64,000 bases of DNA from Gp7-AA10 sp035636095 (GTDB taxonomy: Bacteria > Acidobacteriota > Thermoanaerobaculia > Gp7-AA8): NCBI GenBank assembly GCA_035636095.1, contig DASPZU010000028.1, forward strand, positions 1-64,000, written 5' to 3'. Below are positions 45,435-53,368 of this stretch, one piece after another. The translations under genes were made by a program, and so were the position numbers. Within the stretch, counting starts at the first letter, position 1, and every line of letters begins with the position of its first letter. Below the pieces are notes generated by a model that saw only the letters and a list, made by a program, of their open reading frames with translations, made no database searches and had not been told where the DNA came from.

Positions 45435-45511
45435 GCCGGGGTAGCTCAGTTGGTTAGAGCACCAGATTGTGGATCTGGGGGTCGCCGGTTCGAAGCCGGC
45501 CCCCGGTACCA
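45435..45511 (+). tRNA. tRNA-His (anticodon GTG), apparently without G-1:C73
   Basis: Acceptor GCCGGGG pairs with CCCCGGT (one G:U), followed by TA at 8-9, D-arm AGCTCAGTTGGTTAGAGC, anticodon arm CCAGA-TTGTGGA-TCTGG, T-arm GCCGG / CCGGC, discriminator A73 and encoded CCA. Counting seven acceptor bases back from T8 leaves T, not G, at -1, and A at 73. Canonical bacterial tRNA-His has G-1 paired with C73. Confidence 0.93.
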
Positions 45512-45553
45512 TTCCCCGCTTCGCTCGGAAGGCAGAAACCCTTCCCGATGACA

Positions 45554-45585
45554 CTTCTGCCTTCTGCTTTCTGCCCTCTGCTTTC
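45554..45585. repeat. Degenerate CTTCTGC heptamer repeat before hisS
   Basis: CTTCTGC, CTTCTGC, TTTCTGC, CCTCTGC in tandem, ending at the base before the hisS ATG, where the ribosome site would normally be. No Shine-Dalgarno is visible in its place. Confidence 0.8.
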
Positions 45586-47004
45586 ATGAGCTCCACAGTC
45601 ACACCTCGCCTGTCTCGTGGTTTGCGCGATCTTCTGCCCGACCAGATGCTGGCGCGGCAGGAGATGGTCGACGTCATTCGGCGGGTGTACGAGCTTTACG
45701 GATTCGTGCCGCTCAGCACGCCCGCGATCGAATATCTCGACGTTTTGTCGGGAAGCGCCGGGCAGGAAACACAGCAATCGATTTTTCGAGTGACGAATCC
45801 GGAACGCGAAGAGCTCGGCCTGCGATTCGATCTCACCGTGCCGCTGGCCCGCGTAATCGCGCAGTACACCGATCTGCCGCGGCCGTTTCGTCGCTATCAG
45901 GTTTCCACGGTGTGGCGCGCCGACAAACCCGATAAAGGCCGTTTCCGCGAGTTCACACAGTTCGACCTCGATTCGGTGGGCACGGAATCCGAGATCGCGG
46001 ACACCGAGATCATCGCCGGAATGTGCGACACGCTCTCCGCTCTGCGCATCGAGCGATATCAGGTTCGTTTCTCGAGCCGCACGCTCCTCAATCTTCTCCT
46101 CGACTTCGCCGGAATTCCGCAGGAGCAATCTGCAGATGTCTTCCGCGTCCTGGACAAGCTCGACAAAGTCGGCGCTGAAAAGGTTCGTCTCGAGCTGATG
46201 CAGGGCTACAAAGATGAATCCGGCGACGTGATTCGTGGCCTGCAGTTGTCGAACGAGCAAGTAGAAAAAATCAACCGCTTCCTCAACGTCAAGAGCGATT
46301 CACGAAAAGAGGTTTTTGATCACTTGAGGGATCTTTTTGCCAAGGATCCCGCCATCGATGCTGTCGAACGAATCTCAAATCACCTCTATGCCCTCGGATA
46401 CGACGACGATCGCGTTTCGCTCGATCTCTCCATCGCGCGCGGCCTGGCGTACTACACCGGTCCGGTGTTCGAGGCGGTGCTGCTCGACGCGCCGCAGTTC
46501 GGCTCGGTGTTCGGCGGCGGACGGTACGACAATCTCGTCATGCGATTCCTCGGCCAGCGCATTCCGGCGACCGGCGCGTCGATCGGCGTCGATCGCCTCC
46601 TGGCCGCACTTGCCTACCTCGGCAAAATCGGTAAAAACAAATCGACGGCGCGCGTGTTGATCACCAACATGGATCCGGCGCTCGCTGAGGACTACCTGAA
46701 GATGACGTGGGAGCTGCGACGCGCCGGAATTCCGACCGAGCTTTACATCGGAACTGCCAAGGGGCCCGGCAAGCAGCTCAAGTACGCCGATCAGTACGAG
46801 ATTCCGCTCGCCATCCTGTACGGAACGAACGAAAAGTCGCAGGGTGTGGTCACGGTGAAGGACATGTCGGTCGGACGCGAGCAGGCTAAAGCGATCGGCG
46901 ACCGCAAGGAGTGGATCGCGGCGCGTCCAGGACAAACGACCATCCCACGCGCGCAGCTGGTGGAAGAAATCCGCAAACTGCTCGCGGAGATCGATCGCCC
47001 ATGA
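45586..47004 (+). CDS. hisS: Histidyl-tRNA synthetase
   Basis: 472 aa from the ATG at 45586; an upstream extension would run into tRNA-His. Class II core: motif 1 region RLSRGLRDLLPDQMLARQEM, LRFDLTVPLARVIAQY, motif 2 STVWRADKPDKGRFREF followed by TQFDLDSVG, histidine-binding GLAYYTGPVFEAV, and motif 3 FGGGRYDNLV with GASIGVDRL. A C-terminal anticodon-binding domain follows. The GRFREFTQFDLDSVG stretch is closer to the alphaproteobacterial/eukaryotic-like HisRS type than to E. coli (GRYRQFHQ). The stop overlaps the hutH start as ATGA. Confidence 0.96.
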   Translation: MSSTVTPRLSRGLRDLLPDQMLARQEMVDVIRRVYELYGFVPLSTPAIEYLDVLSGSAGQETQQSIFRVTNPEREELGLRFDLTVPLARVIAQYTDLPRPFRRYQVSTVWRADKPDKGRFREFTQFDLDSVGTESEIADTEIIAGMCDTLSALRIERYQVRFSSRTLLNLLLDFAGIPQEQSADVFRVLDKLDKVGAEKVRLELMQGYKDESGDVIRGLQLSNEQVEKINRFLNVKSDSRKEVFDHLRDLFAKDPAIDAVERISNHLYALGYDDDRVSLDLSIARGLAYYTGPVFEAVLLDAPQFGSVFGGGRYDNLVMRFLGQRIPATGASIGVDRLLAALAYLGKIGKNKSTARVLITNMDPALAEDYLKMTWELRRAGIPTELYIGTAKGPGKQLKYADQYEIPLAILYGTNEKSQGVVTVKDMSVGREQAKAIGDRKEWIAARPGQTTIPRAQLVEEIRKLLAEIDRP

Positions 47005-48686
47005 TCACACTCGATGGCCATTCGCTGACCATCGAGCAATTGGCGCAGATCGCGCGCGATCCCAGCGTTCGTGTCAGCCGCGATCCGTCCACAGACGCGC
47101 GCGTCGCGAAGAGCGAAGCGTTGATCGCGCAAGTCGTCGAAAACTATCGACGGGCATTCGCGAGCGGCGAGTCGCCGCCCACCGAGTACGGCGTCACCAC
47201 CGGCTTCGGCGAGTTCAAAGACAAGCGCATCGCCTCGGAGGATCTCGAGCAGTTGCAGCGCAACGTACTGTTGTCGCATGCGGTCGGCGTGTGCGGTGAT
47301 GGCGGATATTTCGATGCCGAGGTGGTGCGAGCGGCGCTGGTGACGCGGCTGAATGCCTTCCTGAAAGGGCATTCCGGCGTTCGCCGCACCATGGTGGAAA
47401 TCGTGGAAGCGATGGTGAACCGCGGCGTGATTCCGCTCGTTCCGCTCAAGGGCTCGGTGGGCGCCAGCGGCGATCTCTGCCCGCTGGCACACACCTTCGC
47501 GACTTTGTTAGGCGTCGGACAGTTTTACTTGTGTGGGGACGGGCTTAAGCCCGTCCTACGTGACGCTTCGGAACTTCCGTCGGTGCTCGGCTTCAACGCT
47601 GAACAGATGCAGCCGACATTCAAGGAGGGGCTCGCGCTAGTCAACGGCGTCAACTACTCCGCCGCCATGCTGGCGCTCGGCGTTCACGACGCGGAGCAGC
47701 TTGCCGACATCGCGGACGCGGCGGCGACGCTGACGCTGGAAGCGATGTGCGGATGCACGCGCGCGCTGGACGTCAAAGTACAGGAAGCGCGCGGCCATCC
47801 CGGGCAGATTCGCAGCGCCGCCCGCATGCGCGAGCTCATCGAAGGAAGCAGGCTGGTCGAGCGCGCGGCTGCCGTCCAGGATCCGTATTCGATCCGTTGC
47901 GCGCCGCAGGTTCACGGCGCGAGCCGCGACGCCATCGTCTTCGCACGCGCGACCGCCGAACGCGAGATCAACGCCGCCACCGATAATCCGCTTTTCTTTC
48001 CCGAAGATGGCCCGCCATTTGACCTGAATTTTCGCGCCAATTGGCCGCAGGCCTATCGCGGCGACAACCGCATTGCTTATTCAGCCGGAAACTTTCACGG
48101 GCAGCCGGTGGCAATCGCAGCGGACCTGATGGCGATCGCGATCGCGGAATTCGCCAGCATTGCCGAGCGGCGGATTCAGACGCTGCTCGACGGCAATCAC
48201 AATCGCGGTCTGCCACGGAACCTCACCAGCGAGCCCGGCGTCAATTCGGGGCTGATGATCGCGCAATACACCGCCGCTTCGCTGGTCTCGGAGAACAAGG
48301 TCCTCTGCCATCCGGCTTCGGTCGATTCGATCCCGACGTCGTCGAACGCCGAAGATCACGTTTCGATGTCGACCTATGCTGCGCGAAAAATGCGGACGGT
48401 ATTGCGCAATGCCCAGAACGTCATCGCGATCGAGCTGATGGTGGCCGCCCAGGCGCTCGACTGGCGCATTGGAATGTCGATCGATCCGCTCGCGCCGCGC
48501 CGCGATATGTCGGTCAAGGAGCTGAAGACCGCCGGGGTCGCAGAGGGCATCGCGCCGCAATTGCGCACGATCTACCAGTCGGTGCGCAAAGTCTCGCCGA
48601 CCGTCACGCGCGATCGCGCGCTGAGCGATGATGTCCTCCGCATCTTCGAAGCGTTCTTCAGCGCTGGAATGCGTACGAAACTTTGA
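47001..48686 (+). CDS. hutH: Histidine ammonia-lyase family enzyme (MIO cofactor)
   Basis: 561 aa from the ATG at 47001, overlapping the hisS stop. The MIO-forming ASG triad is in GSVGASGDLCPLAH, and the active-site Tyr and His regions are TEYGVTTGFGEF and LLSHAVGVCGDG; the His in SHA favours histidine over Phe/Tyr. AEDHVSMST matches the QEDHVSM motif. It deaminates histidine to urocanate. It is longer than typical HutH (about 510), partly because residues near FYLCGDGLKPVLRD are encoded by an in-frame palindromic repeat. No other hut gene is present. Its end overlaps the convergent DUF5916 gene by 29 bp. Confidence 0.92.
   Translation: MITLDGHSLTIEQLAQIARDPSVRVSRDPSTDARVAKSEALIAQVVENYRRAFASGESPPTEYGVTTGFGEFKDKRIASEDLEQLQRNVLLSHAVGVCGDGGYFDAEVVRAALVTRLNAFLKGHSGVRRTMVEIVEAMVNRGVIPLVPLKGSVGASGDLCPLAHTFATLLGVGQFYLCGDGLKPVLRDASELPSVLGFNAEQMQPTFKEGLALVNGVNYSAAMLALGVHDAEQLADIADAAATLTLEAMCGCTRALDVKVQEARGHPGQIRSAARMRELIEGSRLVERAAAVQDPYSIRCAPQVHGASRDAIVFARATAEREINAATDNPLFFPEDGPPFDLNFRANWPQAYRGDNRIAYSAGNFHGQPVAIAADLMAIAIAEFASIAERRIQTLLDGNHNRGLPRNLTSEPGVNSGLMIAQYTAASLVSENKVLCHPASVDSIPTSSNAEDHVSMSTYAARKMRTVLRNAQNVIAIELMVAAQALDWRIGMSIDPLAPRRDMSVKELKTAGVAEGIAPQLRTIYQSVRKVSPTVTRDRALSDDVLRIFEAFFSAGMRTKL
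47537..47556. repeat. GGACGGGCT palindrome copy 3, inside hutH
   Basis: A perfect 20-bp palindrome, GGACGGGCTTAAGCCCGTCC. It is translated within hutH, between the MIO region and the EGLALVNG motif, where the family is variable in length. Confidence 0.92.
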
Positions 48687-50877
48687 GGAACACCGAGCGG
48701 TTCAGCGGCTCGAAGGTCGCGTCCTCCGCCGTCACGCCGCGCAGATCGCCATAGCCGAGGTACATGACCGTCTGCCAGTTGAGTTTGTACGCGAAGAGCA
48801 GTTGCGACGCGAACGAGCCGCCATGCCGGTTGACTGCGAAGGTGTACAGGCTCTGATCGCGATTGGTGCGTTGATTCTGCAGAATCGTCCGCAGAAACAT
48901 CCGTGAATTGAAGGTGTACGTCGCGCGGAGTCGTTCGACCTGCGACGTGAACAGGCGATTCTCGGAGTTGGCAACGCGGACCTTCAGCCACTGGACGCCG
49001 CCGGAGAAATTGAGTTGCAGATGATTTGTCGGGCGGATGGTCGCGAACGGATTCACGCTCGCGCCGCGGCCGAGGCGAATGTTCGCAAAGTCTATTTGTT
49101 GACCGATCCAGCCGTCCCAGCCGACCTGGCTGATGAGATTGTTCACCGAGAGGTTGTTGCTGAACTTGAGCTGATGCTGCTGGAACAAGCGATCGCCGGC
49201 GCGCACCGTTTCGTATGCGTACCGAAATCGATTGAAGGACTGCATCTTTCCGTCGGCGCCGAAGCCGAATGACAAGAGTCGATAGAGCTGCGATCCGTTC
49301 TGCTGCGAGTCGTATTCGCTCATCGCAAAAAAGCGCATGCGGTTGAAGAATCCGGTCGTCGGCCGGATCGTGCGTCCGACCTCGGCGTAGTTCGATTTGA
49401 ACCCGACCTGTGGAATGAAGCCGTTGTCCGCCCGGAACTTGTCCCCGAAATCTTTGGCCTCGGTGAAGAAGTCCCACTTCACAGACGAGAATGAGTACCA
49501 GAGATCCGACGCGTGTGAGCGCAGTTGTTGACCGTTCCATTCCGACGCCAGCTCCGGGCGATCGGGGGTACGGCTGTCGCTGAGCAGAAGCTGACCGGTG
49601 ATGGTGTGATGGTCATTCTTCCACTGAAAATCAGGACCGAAGACGCGATTGTGCGCGCCGCCGCCGATCTCGCGATCGGTGACCAGAACGCTGGCGTACG
49701 ATCTTCCGAAATCGTGACGCAGGCGTCCCACCACGACCTTCGACGAGAACTCCTGATTGGCAAAGTCGGATCCGAGGGCTGAGGGAAGGACGACCACACC
49801 GCCCCCGCGGTCCTCCGCCACCAGCACTGTGTAAGCGTTCTGGCCAAACTTGCCGGTGCTGCGCAGTCCGTAGCGCGGCGAGGTGATCGTTCGGGTGTAG
49901 ACGGCCTGAATGGTGGTATTGAAAAGCTCGCTGCCTTCGAGAAAGAAGGGCCGCCTCTCCGGGAAGAAGATCGCGAAGCGCTCGTTGGTCGAGATTACCG
50001 CGCTGTCGGATTCGATCTGCGAGAAGTCGGGATTGATGGTGGCATCGATGGCAGTGTCGCGCGACGGCGTCCACTTCACGTCCGCGCCGATCTCGTTCTT
50101 CAGCGGCCGCGTTGTGATCGGCGATCCCAGTCCGTCGCGCGCTTCGCCGACCGATTGCGTGTTGAGGTACGGCGCGGTCACCAGATGCCCGGCCGGTGGC
50201 AGATCGTGAAGGCCGGTCAGTTTGCTTTCGTTGCAGATGAAGCAGTTCATGCCGCGCGGAAGCTTGTTCGCAAACATCTGGTAGCGGCGATCGCGCGGCC
50301 AGTTGCGGTAGAGCATGATGCCCCAGTCGGGCGCGGCGCCGCTGTAGCGCAGCGTCGAGAACGGAATGCGGATCTCCAGCGTCCATCCGGTCGGCGTGAT
50401 TTTGGTGGCCGAGTCCCAGAAGAAGTCGGGGGAGTTGTCCTCGTTGCCGCTGGTGTCGTCGCTGACGGCGTCGTATTGAATGTTGCGCGGATTGACCAGG
50501 AAAAGAATGGCAGTCTTCCCATCGTTGCGCGTGTCCAGAATGACGCCGCCGTAGTCGTCAGTGTTGCCGCCGATGTGATCGCGATCGTTGTACGGTCCGC
50601 GAATCTTCGACGGTTCCGGATCCGTGAACTCGAAGCCGGCATAAAAGAAATGATCGTCGTAGGTCAGATAGCCCACGCTTTTGACCTTCGGCTCGAGGTT
50701 GTCGCCGGGGTTCGTTTCGTACCACTGATCGAGTCGCGTAGCGCCCTGCCAGCCCGGATCGGAGAGGCTGCCGTCGACCGTGATCGGGCCGGCGGCTTTC
50801 GAGATCTGAATCGGAGGGCCGGCCGCGAATGCCGAGACCGCGGCCAGCGCGGTCAAGAAGGCGATAACGTGTTTCAT
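48658..50877 (-). CDS. DUF5916 outer-membrane protein with CBM9-like N-terminus
   Basis: 739 aa with a signal peptide (MKHVIAFLTALAAVSAFA). Residues about 25-220 form a CBM9-like sandwich (ITVDGSLSDPGWQGA, FFYAGFEFTDPEP, GWTLEIRIPFSTLRY). The DUF5916 core follows (IDATINPDFSQIESDSAVI, RFAIFFPERRPFFLEGS). The remainder is alternating beta strands ending in an aromatic-rich strand (VSYAFQR), consistent with an outer-membrane barrel. The ligand is unknown. It lies downstream of ctpA but is separated by a strong inverted repeat. Confidence 0.9.
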   Translation of the reverse strand: MKHVIAFLTALAAVSAFAAGPPIQISKAAGPITVDGSLSDPGWQGATRLDQWYETNPGDNLEPKVKSVGYLTYDDHFFYAGFEFTDPEPSKIRGPYNDRDHIGGNTDDYGGVILDTRNDGKTAILFLVNPRNIQYDAVSDDTSGNEDNSPDFFWDSATKITPTGWTLEIRIPFSTLRYSGAAPDWGIMLYRNWPRDRRYQMFANKLPRGMNCFICNESKLTGLHDLPPAGHLVTAPYLNTQSVGEARDGLGSPITTRPLKNEIGADVKWTPSRDTAIDATINPDFSQIESDSAVISTNERFAIFFPERRPFFLEGSELFNTTIQAVYTRTITSPRYGLRSTGKFGQNAYTVLVAEDRGGGVVVLPSALGSDFANQEFSSKVVVGRLRHDFGRSYASVLVTDREIGGGAHNRVFGPDFQWKNDHHTITGQLLLSDSRTPDRPELASEWNGQQLRSHASDLWYSFSSVKWDFFTEAKDFGDKFRADNGFIPQVGFKSNYAEVGRTIRPTTGFFNRMRFFAMSEYDSQQNGSQLYRLLSFGFGADGKMQSFNRFRYAYETVRAGDRLFQQHQLKFSNNLSVNNLISQVGWDGWIGQQIDFANIRLGRGASVNPFATIRPTNHLQLNFSGGVQWLKVRVANSENRLFTSQVERLRATYTFNSRMFLRTILQNQRTNRDQSLYTFAVNRHGGSFASQLLFAYKLNWQTVMYLGYGDLRGVTAEDATFEPLNRSVFLKVSYAFQR

Positions 50878-50930
50878 TGCACCCTGATACGCCGCAAGTA
50901 CAAAAAGGTTAGCCGGAATAAACTTCGTAG

Positions 50931-51020
50931 GGTGCCGCGCCTACAGTTTTCACCTTTTTCTACATGCAGAAGAAACGTCTACAGGACGTGGAAAAAGGTG
51001 AAAACTGTAGGCGCGGCACC
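50931..51020. repeat. 90-bp element with perfect 30-bp terminal inverted repeats
   Basis: Left arm 50931-50960 and right arm 50991-51020 are perfect 30-bp complements (outer end GGTGCCGCGCCTACAG, inner end CACCTTTTTC). The 30-base centre has its own hairpin ACGTC-TACAG-GACGT (50975-50989). It begins at the ctpA stop codon and occupies most of the gap to the DUF5916 gene. It could be a terminator or a MITE-like insertion. Confidence 0.92.
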
Positions 51021-52210
51021 TAGGCCGCTTTTTTGGCGGCGGCGCTCTGCTGGGGCTCTGCAAACAGCGAGAGCGCCTTCTGCAGGATCAGATCCTCGCG
51101 CGGCTTCAGATCCTTCGCATCGCGGTCGCGCAGGGCTTGCGCCGTCAGGTCGACCACGACGTCCGGCTTCACGCCGCCATCCTTGATGGGCTTGAGATCC
51201 GGATAGGTGTAGTGACCGATGGTCATGAACACTCCGCCACCGCTCGGCAGCGGGATGAACTTCTGAAGGATCGACTTGCCGTAGGTGGTGATGCCCACGA
51301 TCTTGCCGCGTCCGTTTCCGTGAATGGCGGCCGCGAAGATCTCCGCCCCGGAGGCAGTCGAATTGTCGGCCAGCACTTCGAGGTCGCCGTCGTAATCGGT
51401 GGCCCGATCCGCCTGCCAGCGCCTGGCATCGGTGTGCCGGCCCTCGAGTGAAGTGATGAGACCGCTGGTGAGGAGCTCGTCGGCCGACGTGATCGCCTCC
51501 TCGACATCACCGCCGGCGTTCCCGCGGAGATCGATGATGAGTTTGCGATTGCCGTTCTTTCGCGCGTTGTCGAGCGCGCTGCGGAGTTGCTCGCTCGTTC
51601 CCTTTTCAAAGAATGGGATCTTGATGTACGCGACGTTGCCGAACTGCTGCGTCGTGATCGCGAGCGGATGGTAGTTGGCCTGCGAAATCGAAAAATTGTC
51701 GCGCTTGGTCTGCCCGCCGCGCAAAACCTGCAACTGCACCGATCGGCCCTGCAGGGCGTGCCGCACCTGCCAGACCGCCATCTTCTGCGTCGGCCGCCCG
51801 TCGATCTTCTCGATGAAGTCACCGCGCTCGATGCCCGCTTTGGCGGCCGGTGAGCCCGGAACGGCGGCAATCACGTACGCGTAGCCGAAGCGCTTGGTGA
51901 CGATGAGCCCATCGCCGTTGTCTTCGGTGTCGACGAACGTTTTGTAAGCCGCCATCTGCGACGGCGCCACGTAGTAGCTGAACTCGTCGATGGCGTCGGT
52001 GACGCCGGAGAAAGCGCCATCGAGCAACTGATCCGAGGAAACGGCCTCGACATAGTTGTTCCGCACCAGATCGAATACCTCGGTGAAGATGCTGAGGTAG
52101 CGGAACACGTTGTTGCGCTGCGTGGCCTGACCAAAAAGAGCGCCGCCGATCAGGGAAAAGAGGAAGGCCACCGAAATCAGGAGAAAGACAGTTTTCTTTT
52201 TGCTCATCAT
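51020..52210 (-). CDS. ctpA: C-terminal processing protease (S41), CtpA type
   Basis: 396 aa with an N-terminal signal anchor (TVFLLISVAFLFSLIGGALF). Helical segment, then a PDZ domain about 95-170 (GYAYVIAAVPGSPAAKAGIE, DGRPTQKMAVWQVRHALQG), then the S41 core with the strand LIIDLRGNAGGDVEEAI, nucleophile Ser in LADNSTASGAEIFAAA and general base Lys in TTYGKSILQKFI. It is a periplasmic processing protease. It starts 3 bp after the EnvC-like gene, matching the frequent envC-ctp pairing. Confidence 0.94.
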   Translation of the reverse strand: MMSKKKTVFLLISVAFLFSLIGGALFGQATQRNNVFRYLSIFTEVFDLVRNNYVEAVSSDQLLDGAFSGVTDAIDEFSYYVAPSQMAAYKTFVDTEDNGDGLIVTKRFGYAYVIAAVPGSPAAKAGIERGDFIEKIDGRPTQKMAVWQVRHALQGRSVQLQVLRGGQTKRDNFSISQANYHPLAITTQQFGNVAYIKIPFFEKGTSEQLRSALDNARKNGNRKLIIDLRGNAGGDVEEAITSADELLTSGLITSLEGRHTDARRWQADRATDYDGDLEVLADNSTASGAEIFAAAIHGNGRGKIVGITTYGKSILQKFIPLPSGGGVFMTIGHYTYPDLKPIKDGGVKPDVVVDLTAQALRDRDAKDLKPREDLILQKALSLFAEPQQSAAAKKAA

Positions 52211-52213
52211 CGT

Positions 52214-53368
52214 TCAGCGCAGCCATTTCTGCGGATCTTCCGGCTTATTGTCCTGCCGGATCTCGAAGTACAGGTAACCGCCCTGCGCTTCTTCCGCCTC
52301 GCCCACTCCTGCAATCGTTTGCCCGGCCGTGACGTGATCTCCAACTGCTGCTGCTGGCGATTTGAGATTGCCGTACAGCGAGAAAACGCGATTGCCGTGG
52401 TCGACGATCATCAGGTTACCGTATCCCTTGAACCATTGCGAAAATAGAACTGTTCCCGGAAAAATCGCGCGCACGTCCGTGCCCGGGGCGGCCGCGATCT
52501 TCATGCCAGTGTTGAAGGTAAGGGTCGAGAACTTCGGGTCGACCTGTTTTCCAAAGGTCTCGACGACCTTCCCCTCCACCGGCCACCCCAATGCCCCCTG
52601 CACCGTGCGGATGTCCTCCTTGAACGTACTTCCCGCACTTTGACGCGACAGGACGTCGAGAAGATGCTCGAGGCGCTTGGCCTTCTCCTCGAGGTTTGCG
52701 ATCTGCTCTTCCGACTTCGAGCTTTCCCGATGCAGTGCCGCCACGAGACGTTCCTTGCGCGCGTGGGTCTCGGCAACGGCCTGTTGACGCTGCTGGATGA
52801 TCTGGCGGGCCTCGACGATTTTTTTCTGACGCTCGGCCATCTCGGCGTAACGCGAGTGCAGTTGCTGCCGCTCGAGATTGAATCGCGTGATCGCTCGCGA
52901 GTCGCGCGATGCAAGGTAGGTCAGCATCGACATGGCCTCGATCGGATCGCGATGCTCATCAATGGACAGAAGCAGCCGGACGTAACTGAGGCGGCCGAGG
53001 CGATAGAGGGAGACCAGGCGGCGGCGGAGAAAATCGCGCTGCTGCGCGATCCGTTGCACCACTCCGTCGATTTGCGCCTGAAGCTCACGCTGCTGCCTTT
53101 CCAGATCCTCTTCCACACGCACCGCGATCTCGACCTCGCGGGTTCGAATGTCGAGCTCGATGCTGACTTCCTCCAGCTCCTGCTCCGCCGTCTGGGTCTT
53201 GGATCGGACCTCATCGAGCCGCTTCCGCAGTTTTGTGATGTCGGCGCGAATCCGATCGAGGTCGGGATTCTGCTGTGGCACAGACACTCCTGTCTGTGCC
53301 AGGAGGAGGACAGACAAGAGTGTCTGTCCCACAAAAAAGCTAGCGCCCCGAATAGTCACGCAACGCAT
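52214..53368 (-). CDS. EnvC/NlpD-like LytM-domain murein hydrolase activator
   Basis: 384 aa. An N-terminal signal region is followed by a long coiled coil (about 38-255) and a LytM/M23 domain at about 275-384. Zinc ligands of active M23 enzymes are missing: the usual HxGxD is FNTGMKIAAAP, and the YSHL-type motif is LYGNL; YFEIRQDNK is kept. A degenerate LytM domain with coiled coil is the pattern of EnvC, which activates cell-division amidases instead of cutting peptidoglycan. Signal-peptide residues QTLLSVLLLAQTGVSV are encoded by two repeat palindromes. Overlaps rnc by 29 bp. Confidence 0.9.
   Translation of the reverse strand: MRCVTIRGASFFVGQTLLSVLLLAQTGVSVPQQNPDLDRIRADITKLRKRLDEVRSKTQTAEQELEEVSIELDIRTREVEIAVRVEEDLERQQRELQAQIDGVVQRIAQQRDFLRRRLVSLYRLGRLSYVRLLLSIDEHRDPIEAMSMLTYLASRDSRAITRFNLERQQLHSRYAEMAERQKKIVEARQIIQQRQQAVAETHARKERLVAALHRESSKSEEQIANLEEKAKRLEHLLDVLSRQSAGSTFKEDIRTVQGALGWPVEGKVVETFGKQVDPKFSTLTFNTGMKIAAAPGTDVRAIFPGTVLFSQWFKGYGNLMIVDHGNRVFSLYGNLKSPAAAVGDHVTAGQTIAGVGEAEEAQGGYLYFEIRQDNKPEDPQKWLR
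53276..53329. repeat. Paired ACAGACA palindromes in the EnvC-like signal peptide
   Basis: TGGCACAGACA-CTCC-TGTCTGTGCCA (53276-53301, perfect) is followed after 6 bp by GGACAGACA-AGAG-TGTCTGTCC (53308-53329, perfect). The second is a variant of the first. Both lie inside the coding region for the signal peptide. Confidence 0.88.
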
